64,000 nt of DNA from Taeniopygia guttata. Taxonomy: Eukaryota; Chordata; Aves; Passeriformes; Estrildidae. Shown piece by piece: positions 12,638-21,504 of this stretch (its first letter is position 1; the number at the start of each line of letters is the position of its first letter). The notes beneath the pieces were generated by a model. The model was not told the DNA's origin. It saw nothing but the letters and a program-made list of their open reading frames with translations, and did no database searches. The translations under genes and the position numbers were made by a program. The stretch is from assembly GCF_048771995.1 (NCBI RefSeq), contig NC_133024.1, positions 26,862,001 through 26,926,000 on the forward strand. The letters run 5' to 3'.

Positions 12638-13124
12638 TCAGGAGGCTCCGAAAAGGCTGCCAAATTACTTTTAGAGTAACGGGTAGTCGGGTTTTGAGTC
12701 GCGCGACAGAAATTCAGGTCCAAATCGCCTCATGGTGACGGGACCGGGATCCCAAATTCACTTTTTGTGAACGGGGATCAAGTGGGACGGAGCAGAAGTC
12801 TCCAAACTCCGAATTGGGCCGTTCCCAACGGGAGGAAAAAGACTCTTCGCATTGTTGTTTGTTTGCGAGAGTCCGTGGAGCAGTGGGAAGACCTCGGCGT
12901 TCACAAGGGACCCGAACGGCGGGTGTGGATGTGGCCGAGGCCGGGAAGCTGGAGCGGGAGTTCTGCCTTGCCGAAGAAAAGCAAGCGGAGCAACCCGCAG
13001 AGGTTGGAGGTAAGCCGCGAAGGGAAAGAAAGGGGACGTATAAAGAACGTCTGAGGAAGAGCACCGCGGTTTCTTTCACATATCCTCTCTGAGAGAGGGA
13101 AAAAGATAAAAAGAGTCCGATTTT

Positions 13125-13543
13125 ATGCAAGCAATTGACTCGGGGGGCAGAAAAGACAAGAAAACACTATTAGAGCTTGGAGGTGTTTGGAAGAAAGTTT
13201 TGCATACCTTACAGAGCAGGGCCGCGGACAAAAAGCAGCGGAAGCTGCAGTTCAAGCATTTGAGCAGTTCACATCAGAACAGATAGAAGTTCGGAAGCCA
13301 TCTCGGGTTGAAAAATTTTTTAATGTTTGTAATATGCGGCCAGTGCGAGGGCAGAAAGCTCCAGTCAGCCCCTCTGTCAGAGATTTTGTCGCTCGTTGGG
13401 AGGAAAACGCGAGCCGGGTGGCGCAGGGCCGGCCGGCGCGAGACAAAGCAGGGATGCAGCCGCGCCCGGAGCGGAAGTGTGCTCGCGAGCAGCGGATGTT
13501 AACAGCTCGGCGGTTTCGCGAAATGCGGCAGACCAGGAAGTGA
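13125..13543 (+). pseudogene. Broken gag-like leader frames of the retroelement
   Basis: A short frame opens at 13125 (starts MQAIDSGGRK, stop at 13284-13286, 53 codons). An overlapping frame runs 13187-13543 (118 codons). Their position after the primer binding site is where gag would start, and both are rich in charged residues, but I see no matrix, capsid or zinc-knuckle motif. The call rests on position. The frames could instead be non-coding leader. Confidence 0.3.
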
Positions 13544-14100
13544 CCCTCCCGGGTCCCTCGGGAGGCAGGGAGACACCTGAGGAGGCAGGCGGAGCTGGTG
13601 ACGAAACAGGGCTGAGTCAGGAGGAAGAACTCGGGGGCGGAGATCAAGGCAGAGACCAGGGCGGAGACGGGAGCGAGGCGGCGCCGGCCCTTCGCCCCCC
13701 CGCTGCGGCAGCGGCGGCGGCTGCCGCAGGTGCGTGCATGCGCAGACGCGCGGCTCGCCGGTACCCGGCGGCGGCGGCGGTGAGCACCGGCCAGCCGCGC
13801 GGGCGGACCGCGGAGCGGCAGGCAGAGCGGGGCCGGCCAGCACCGAGCCTGAGGCGGCCCCGGGGCAGAGCGGACTTCGGCCGAGACAGAAGGCTCCTTG
13901 TTGCTGAGCAACAGCGCGAGGAGGGAGATGGGCGTTCCCGGGGGCCGACCCACAGTGACGCAGCAAGGACGGGAGCAAGGCAGCGGTGCCTCCCCGCAGC
14001 ACCCAGCAATGGCGGCGGAGACGCTGCACAGCCTGGTTGCCACGGTAACAACAACGCCGAGAGCATCAGTGCCACCGATGGCGAGATGGCAACACTACAG
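13380..14100 (+). other. GC-rich, CpG-dense block inside the retroelement
   Basis: This roughly 720-bp block is dense in CpG and has GGC-type triplet runs around 13707 and 13770, whereas the flanking interior is AT-rich. A 284-codon open frame crosses it (13396-14250), but its translation is low-complexity Ala, Arg, Gly and Pro with no domain I recognise. A splice-acceptor-like tract of about 12 T followed by CAATTCCTCGCAG lies at 14117-14142. It may be GC-rich gag remnant or a captured host CpG-island segment. The sequence alone does not decide. Confidence 0.55.
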
Positions 14101-14259
14101 CAAAAATGTCAACAGAATTTTTTTTTTTTCAATTCCTCGCAGGAAACAAAAGACGTAATGAAAAAGTATAGCAGTACTAAGTGTTTTCCAAGAAACCAAG
14201 AGGGATGGACATTATGCAAATCAAAGTTATTTCAAATACAATGTGGATGAAAATTACTG

Positions 14260-15320
14260 TAAAAAAAAAAAAAAGGATAGACATGTTAATAATGATTTAA
14301 TTGCTAAAAATGTCTTTGAAAACAAAGATTTGAGAAAAGTCAGTCAGATGGAATGTTGGCATTGAGTTCACAATTTCTGTTTTTGAGTTTTTATAGATAA
14401 AAAGATAAATGATAATTGTCAAGTTTTTATAGGTAATGATAATTAGTGATTGTTACTAATGTTATATGAATGCTTTGACAAGATTGTTTTAAACTATTTT
14501 AAACATTTCTTGTTAATAGGTTGATCATATAATGTAAGTTGTCTGATTTTTGTGATAGGAATTATTATTAAGATGTTAAGATATTGAGGTGTTGTTTTAA
14601 TATTTACAGTCAGTTTTCATATGTTTTATGGGTTTTTTAAGTGATTGATTGTAAGATGTGTTTTTCAGGATCCTGTGTGTTTGATTTTTTAACTACTCAT
14701 GTGTTTTCTTTATTCAATTTTCTATGCAGCTGCAGTTCATCTTTTAAAAATTTATAGTCCAAGTTCTGGTTCAAGATTTCAGACTTCAAATTTTCAGATT
14801 TTTGAAGAAAAGGTTTGTTGTATTTAGAGAATTTTTGTCTTGAAACAAATTTTAGACAGGTTCAATTATTTGATGTTTTGATAAATTGTTAATAATAAGG
14901 TTTTTCACTTATAACTGTTATTTTTAAGACTTTTGCTTTAAACATATCCTCCAATTAGAGTTTGAGCTCTGGCCAGGCTCTGGCTCTACGTGGATGGTGT
15001 GATTGATCCAGGTGTTTTCTGCATCAAAAAAGTATTCAAGTCCTTTTGGCTTGACAATTTGATCATACAAGACAGCTGAGTCTCAAAGGGAGTTTGGAAA
15101 AACATGATCCGGACATGTTTTATCCAAATCTCTGTTGTTTTAAGGTTTTTCAGCTGCTGCAGACTCTGGGATGACAATTTGATAGTGTAGCACTTGGTAA
15201 CTGTGATTTTATATGTAATATTGATTGTGTGTTATCTGATTGATTTTTATTTGTTGTTAGTTTCTTTACTATGTGCATTGTTTTGTTCTTAATGTTTTTC
15301 ATGTTTATAACAAAGATGTT
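14260..15320 (+). other. AT-rich interior of the retroelement, no coding content seen
   Basis: This stretch is strongly T-rich on the plus strand, with many stops in all frames. I see no reverse transcriptase, RNase H or protease motif. A short open frame on the minus strand at 14986-15177 has no recognisable content. Confidence 0.6.
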
Positions 15321-15337
15321 GATATTTCCATTTCTTC

Positions 15338-15565
15338 ATGCAAGTTTTAGGGAACAGAATTGAGAGAGGACCCTCCAGTCCCTGTGGGGGTGTTGGGTTT
15401 GTTTGTGTTTTAACAGGTGCAGAATCTAAATGGATTTCAGTGAAGAATGTGGAACTTATCAATTGCAAGAGGGCGCTGATCTCTCCACAAGTGGATCAGA
15501 GGATGCACAGCAAAAGTGGATTGTGCAAAGATTTGTGTTTCACCCACAGAAGATCGTGGGCTTGA
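15338..15565 (+). pseudogene. Possible remnant of integrase C-terminal end
   Basis: The 75-codon frame includes GVGFVCVLTGAESKW and then ISVKNVEL. The order Gly-aromatic-hydrophobic-Cys-Val, an acidic/Gly turn, Trp and a basic hydrophobic strand resembles the SH3-like DNA-binding end of class II retroviral integrases. No catalytic DDE core is present upstream. A splice-acceptor-like TTTGTGTTTTAACAG lies at 15403-15417, as expected before an envelope exon. The assignment is from pattern memory only. Confidence 0.35.
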
Positions 15566-15689
15566 GTTTTTTGGTTTTTTTTATAAGTGTGTTTTTAAGG
15601 ATGTTATAGAATTTTTTTTTGCTAAGTTTCTAATAAGTTTTAGTAATGCCTGTGATTTTTCTGTTCATCTTGCCATTGTCTTTCAATGG

Positions 15690-15706
15690 CAAAAGAAAAA
15701 GAGGGA
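15690..15706 (+). other. Internal second copy of the polypurine tract
   Basis: CAAAAGAAAAAGAGGGA is identical to the 17 bases of the polypurine tract next to the 3' LTR, about 486 bp further downstream. It could be a central-type second priming site or the trace of an internal duplication. Confidence 0.5.
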
Positions 15707-16175
15707 GGTCCCAACGTGGATCAGCAGAAATTCTACTTGAGTGAGTGTTTTTACCCATCCAACCAAGAAGTCGTGTGATGGATAGGACAGATGCTCTCGC
15801 TGCATTGATACGAAAAGGCAGAAACAGAATTTTAAAAATAGATGAAAAAGATATCAACCTGCAGTGATAACAACGTGAACAACAACAGTTTGCCTGGAAC
15901 ATCCCTGATGAATCCAGTTCTGATGAAAATTAATTTTGTAGAGTACAGAAAAATAAGTTGAAATATCATAAGTGTGAAGTTAGATTTATCAGAAGTTAGT
16001 TTATTAGAAGTTATAGTTTATGTTTAAAATTAAGATTGTTTCTTTCATGTTAGCTGGGTCAAAGGGTATTGCACTTTTTTTTTTTATCTTTATAGTTATT
16101 TAAATTGTTATACCGTGTTTTTTACAGTGTGTGCAAAAATTAGTTCATTGAGCCTTCACTCCAGCCTGAGTAGCT

Positions 16176-16193
16176 CAAAAGAAAAAGAGGGAA
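16176..16193 (+). other. 3' polypurine tract
   Basis: CAAAAGAAAAAGAGGGAA lies directly before the 3' LTR, the expected site for priming plus-strand DNA synthesis. Confidence 0.8.
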
Positions 16194-16194
16194 T

Positions 16195-16590
16195 TGTTGC
16201 AGCATTTTTGAGAGAAAGAGGGCATGAATTGTGAAAGTTGAGCTACTCCAGGCTAGGCCTCAGATTGAGGCCTGGTGTGGCCTTCAAAGCCTATGACGCA
16301 GTTAGAAATTCAGAGTTTGTGGCGCAGATAGAAAATAGTCTTAAGGTATTGTGGGGACCACGGGGTGTGAACTAGTATAGGTTTTATGGTGTACAGTGTA
16401 GGCCGTTTTAAGGAAAAGGTGAACAATATTAGCCTACCAATTAGAGAGTCTTTGTTTCTGTAAAGTATGTAGAAGCTTATATAAACTACCGCCTGATTTT
16501 GAATAAAGGGAGAACGTTGCATTAATCATATTGATTGGATGTGCGTTTGTCTTGTCCAGCTTTCCGTGTTTCTGAGATTCCCTGGCTTTA
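16195..16590 (+). repeat. 3' LTR of the ERVK-like element
   Basis: This is a 396-bp copy of the 5' LTR with a constant offset of 3973 bp. TATATAAA is at 16478-16485 and AATAAA at 16502-16507. Only two substitutions separate it from the 5' LTR (16222 and 16323), which indicates a young insertion. Confidence 0.92.
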
Positions 16591-16596
16591 CTGGTG

Positions 16597-17130
16597 AGTT
16601 TTCTTTCCCAGGGAAAAGAGCCGATGTTTGTGCTCAGGGCCCTGTGGCCCTGAGCGGGCAGCTGACTGCAAAAAATCCAAACATCAAAGGATATGTCCCA
16701 GACAGGAGCTGCCCCCACCTCATACTTGTGCTTCCCTGACAGTCCCAGGGGAGCCCTACAAACTGACATCAGGAACCTGGACTGGTGAGTTTTCTTTCCC
16801 AGGGAAAAGAGCTGGAGTTTGTGCTCAGGGTCCTGTGGCCCAGAGTGGGCAACTGATATCAAAAAATCCGAACATTGAAGGATAAGTCACAGACTGGTGC
16901 CGCCTCCACCTCATACTTTTGCTGCCCTGACAGTCTCAGGGGAGCCCTACAAATTGACATCAGGAACCTGGACTGGTGAGTTTCCTTTGCCAGGGAAAAG
17001 AGCCGGAGTTTTGCTCAGGGTCCTGTGGCCTTTAGCACACAGCTGATTGCAAAAATTCTGAACATCGAAGGATGTGTCCCAGACCAGGGCTGTTCCCCAT
17101 TATACTTGTGCTGCGCTGACAGTCCCAGCA
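16597..17130. repeat. 191-bp satellite, right block and edge of the array
   Basis: About 2.8 monomers continue after the retroelement. They become steadily more divergent: the last carries TTTCCTTTGCCAGGG in place of the usual palindrome, has lost bases in the CTCAGGG segment, and ends near TGACAGTCCCAGCA. No satellite sequence is seen beyond about 17130, so this is the array boundary. Confidence 0.9.
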
Positions 17131-20100
17131 TAATATAGCATGGCCAAGCATATTATCACATGGGCTAGCTTCACTGACCCAGGCTGGCAGCTCTCTTAGA
17201 GTGGAAGAACCATTATCCTCACCCTTAGAAATAAAAAGGTGCTGCTGATGGTGGACAACTGGGAGATCAGGAACCCACCCGCCCAGGGTGCCCTGGGGTT
17301 TAATAACCATCCTTTGTTCTCCCTCCTCATCACAGACCCCAGTCCTCACAGCCTCTGCTTGCTCCCCTCTCCACTTGCCCCCTGCCTTCCTTTCCCATCC
17401 CTCTGCCAAGGCTGCAGCTGTGCCGGTTTCATCCCCGCCCTCTCCCTCTTTAAAGGCAGAGCCTCACGTCCATGGCAGCTGTCCTGCCTTTTCCAGAGGA
17501 CAAGGGCCAGTACCTGACATCTCTGGGCACCTCTAGCCATGGGGGCTGAAGTTCCAGGCCTCCACCCAGCCTGGGCTTTCAGCAACTCTTCTCTGGTTTC
17601 TCATGTGCTTTGGGATGCTGGTGGTGCCGAAGGCCTGGGGACAGCATTCCCATCCCCCCCCAGGAGCCCGTCCCTGGGATGGAGGGGGAGCCCAGCCAGC
17701 TGTGGGTGTTCCTTGGCAGCCGGAGGGGGGCACATTGTGTACACAGGAGTGTGTGAACCCAGTCAAACTTCAAAAACAAGGATAAGAACAGAGCTGGGAC
17801 GTAATCAGTGCTCAAATATAGCAGCTCAAGGTCTCCTGGGAGTGACACAAGCGAAACAGCGAGGCAGAACGGGTGTCACAGCCGCTGTGGCTTTCGCTTC
17901 CCCTTACCTTGGCTTCTCAGCAGCAAAGCTGGTGCTGGCCCCAGGGCCAAATTTAGACTTCAGACAGCAAAAGAGCCTGTCACAGGCAGCCTTGTTGCTA
18001 TGCGGGGCAGGAGTCTTACCTTACCGTGCCCTGTGTGGTGACATGTCCAGAGCCATGCAAGTCCCTTGCCTCTGGCAGGGTCCCCACCTCCTCCCCATCT
18101 CCCCTGCTGCCTCTGCTGCTGCTGCAAAACCAGCCAAGCATGATCCCAGCTGGCAGTTCAGAGCAGCCTTGTAGCTGGAACCAAGAGCTGAGGGGCTGCA
18201 GCCCTCTTGGCCTCTCTGACAGGTCTGGCTACAGCTTCCACGTGGTGGAAAGATTGGGTTGGTGAGGCATGACATGGGCCAGGGTGGCTCCAGTCTCTCT
18301 CAGTCCTTGGGAGATATTATGGGGAAGGTTGCCACTGCCCAGCAGCGTGTGTTTCTTCACCTCTCCCTGGGGAGAAGACCTCCACTATGGCAAAGTGAAG
18401 CAATACATCCCCTCCTGGGTGGGGTTTGGCTTTCTGGGTGAACATGGGGCTAACGGGGGGTTATGCCTGTGTTTCTCACTGATAAATTGTTGCTTCTCTG
18501 AGCCCCAGGGACCTGCTGGAAGAGATGGGCTCATGCTTCTGGGCTGTCCTAGACATGGCTCTGCATGAGGAGAGAAACCTATAGCACCCTGTGGGCTTGG
18601 GCATGGCTTGGGGTGAGTTATCTGTGTGTCAGGCACGGCCTGAGAAAATGGAAAGGGAAAACTCTGAACCCAGGGCTAAGCTCAGAGGTCTCCTAGGGCT
18701 GGATCTAGGCAAAGCTGGCTTGTACTCAAGTAGGGACCACCAGAACATCAGCAGTCCCAGGAGAAGACCCTTTCTGTTGGAGATACTGCACATGAATTTT
18801 TTTCCTGCTGTCACAACAGCAGCATGGGTGGCAGGTTCCATGGCCATTTGGGGCCATCCTGTTGCCCTGGAGGAAAGGCCAGGTTTCCTGGGGAGTTAGA
18901 GCCACAAGGGAAAACATTTGGAAATAGGAGCCTCCTGGTTACAGTAAAGCCAGGACACTCAGGGCTGTCAGCATCATGTGAAGCACATCCCTCTCCTGAT
19001 CTACTCCATCATCTGGGCTGGCTGCTTGTGACCCCAGGGGGAGGTGCAGCAGGGCTTGTGGCTGGAAACCGCTGCTCTCTCTATAACCTTTTGTGACTCA
19101 AAACTGCAGCTTTGTGAGAGGACACAGCAGCTAAAATGGGATGAGGTTAGAGGGCCAGGTGCAGCATGAAAGAGAAAGATTTCATAGTGTCCCAGGTGCT
19201 GATAATGATAATAAAAGGAGACAGAAACCTGCTGCATCCTCCTGCCCATCCACTTGGACTTTCAGCCAAGTGCCTAATGCAGGTTTTTCCTGGGTGTGGG
19301 CCCCAAGATACCCTCTTTCTGCAAGATGCTTTGGTCCCTATCTTTCTCCTCTTCTCCCCTCATTCCATGGACAGCATGGCAACTGAAGCTTCCTCTCTGC
19401 ACCTGAGAAAAGGAATTTGTCCCCCTGTTTTCCTGCACTCCTACACCCCACAGAACCACTCCTGCCCTGCTTTTGTGCTCTGGCCGGAACACCAGGAGGT
19501 AGGTGTAGGTAGGTGGAGGCCATGGCCAGCAGGGAGCCCGTAGCAGAGGATTCTGCTCCACCTCCATCCATCCCGGTAAGTGTGGTGACCTGCAGGGTTT
19601 GACACAGACAAATTGATCCACACCCAGGCAGCCTGGCTGAGTTGGGTGAGGGTCTCTAAGCAGAGGTGCTGTATGATGCCTTCAAACCCCCCAGCTCCTG
19701 GGGAAGCTGAGGGGTGAATTGCAAGCCAAATGCCACACACCAACAAAATCCTGTATGTGCTGCTGTTTCCCTGGCCCAGCCCAGTGATGGACCAGGATCC
19801 CAGCACCAGCTGAGCACCTGCCACTGGAGCGGTGTCCTGCACCGAGGTCTGGGCTCATGCAGCACCTGCTCCATCCTTGGTTGTCAGTGCTGTTTCCCAG
19901 CCTGGAGTCCAGTCCTATGAGTGCCCAGTGCCACCGACAGCATGAACTGCTTGTGCTCATCCCCATCCCATCCTGGGGAGCCTGGGGCTGCTGGGTGTCA
20001 GGGTGGGGATGTTCCCATCCACCTTGGAGGAGCAATGTGTAGGTGAACCAGCTTGGGAAGGTTCTGAGCTGTTCATACTGCATCTCAATAACTGATCTGA

Positions 20101-21070
20101 AAAGTCAGTGTGTGGTGCCCAGAGGTGCTTGCTCCTTTGGGAATGTGGAATAGCCCAATGTGTCGTCCTACCGAAAGGTCCCTGTGTTGCCAGGAAGGTT
20201 TATACTCCCGTGTACAAACACTCCCAGAGCACAAGGGATGGAATGTATAACTTGTTCCTTGGCCAACACCTGTGTTTTGCAACAGGCAAGGACTCTTTGA
20301 AGGGAAGTCAGAGCTTTTCATGGAGTTTGGCAGCTGTGGCTGGCAGATGTGGTGCATCTGATGGGGTTCACGGTACTGGCTGAGCCTCTTGACTGCTTTG
20401 TCCCATCTTGGGTGCCAGTACTCCAGTGTTCCTGGTTGGACCAGCTCTTGGGACCCCAGCAGCTGCCTCTCAGCTTTGCAGGGGAGCCAGCGCTGGTGCT
20501 GAGGAGCAGCTCAGTTGCTCTCTAAGAGATCTGCAGTGCAAAATTCCTGAGAGACAGCGATCCCTGTGAGGCAGCAGCACGCTGGAGACATGACAGTGAG
20601 GTCAGACTAAATATCAGCTCTGTGCCAGGTTGTTGACATCTTTTCCTTGAAGAAAAGATCCTGAATAGGCCTTGAGGAAGCAGTGAGGTGAGGTTCCATG
20701 CCAGGATGGGACCCTTGCCCCAGCCACAGCCCTTCTGGAGAGCTCTGGGTAGGAACTTCCAGCTCTTGCAATGCTCGCTGCCCTGACGTGCATCCCCAGG
20801 CTTGTGAGACTTGGGCATTTATCCCAGAGAGGGGAAAAAATCCCCAAAGTTGTGCTGCAGCTCCAGAGTCACATCATGTTTCGGGGAGCTGCAGAAGCTG
20901 TTCCCCAAGGAGGCAGTTGTGGGAATCCAGAGCTTCCCTCTGGCTGCCCTGGAAGGCCTGGGACCCTGGCAGGGGGTCAGGAACCCCCCTGTACAGAGCC
21001 CCCAGAGACACTGTCTCTGATCTCTGTCCATGGAAAAGTTTTCACTCTTACAGGATGAATTACAAGCTCT
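17131..21070. other. Intergenic DNA with no recognised gene
   Basis: About 3.9 kb of moderately GC-rich sequence. The longest open frame (17539-18174, plus, 211 codons) has low-complexity composition, no recognisable domain and no supporting splice or start context. I see no repeats of known family and no RNA gene. Confidence 0.5.
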
Positions 21071-21077
21071 GAGAGTT

Positions 21078-21504
21078 TGATATAAGTAATAATTAAGTGT
21101 GGCACGGGTGCAAAAGTAAAATTTTAGGTTTCTAGATTAGGGGCTCAAAGGGGACAAGATGGAGGAAATTGGGTGTGTCTTGTCCTTTTTCTCCTTCTTC
21201 ATGCCCTCCATGTTTCACTGTGGTGTTGGCATTTTTCTGTTGGTTTAGGCTGGGGACACACTGTTCAATGTAGGTGACAGATATTGGCACATTATTGTAA
21301 ATATAGCACAGGTAGTTTCTGGTATATAATGTTTGTAACATCCCACTGAGGGGCAGAGCCCCACACGCTGCCCTGCAGGACAGACCTGTGGCAGGGCAGC
21401 AGAACATGTTAGAGATAAGCAAGAATAAACAACCTTGAAAACCAGCACAGACGAATTATGGCTTCTTCTTTGGCAACGGGGCAGAAAGACAGAAACTTTT
21501 TACA
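21078..21504 (+). mobile_element. Probable solo LTR of an ERVL-type passerine element
   Basis: The stretch GGACAAGATGGAGGA, then GTGTGTCTTGTCC and TTCTCCTTCTTCATG, a Gly/Cys-rich GGGGCAGAGCC segment, then AAGAATAAACAACCTTGA (AATAAA at 21424-21429) and a terminal TTTTTACA match the layout I remember for abundant passerine ERVL LTRs. No second LTR or internal region is present, so it would be a solo LTR. The 5' boundary is uncertain and no clean target duplication was found. Confidence 0.5.

Larger units (their letters stand above)
12216..16596 (+). mobile_element. ERVK-like LTR retroelement inserted in the satellite, non-autonomous
   Basis: A complete LTR element interrupts the satellite. The 6-bp target duplication CTGGTG sits at 12216-12221 and 16591-16596. 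Removing the element and one copy restores a normal monomer. The two 396-bp LTRs differ at only two positions. The primer binding site is tRNA-Lys type and a polypurine tract precedes the 3' LTR. A 6-bp duplication and a Lys primer fit class II (beta/alpha-like) endogenous retroviruses. The interior is 3577 bp and holds no intact gag, protease, polymerase or envelope frame, so the element must have moved with proteins supplied in trans, or has lost its genes by deletion. Confidence 0.9.

Noticed and set aside
13252..14043. 263-codon minus-strand open frame in the retroelement
   Set aside because: Antisense to the element, in a GC-rich block where stops are rare, with no recognisable domain.
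16310..16522. 70-codon minus-strand frame present in both LTRs
   Set aside because: Antisense to the LTR and explained by LTR duplication.
1..17130. CENP-B box in the satellite monomer
   Set aside because: The nearest match, TTCGATGTTCGG in reverse orientation, lacks the required spacing and the CGGG end.
17539..18174. 211-codon plus-strand open frame
   Set aside because: Low-complexity composition, no recognisable domain, and an overlapping open frame on the other strand. GC-rich sequence readily gives such frames by chance.
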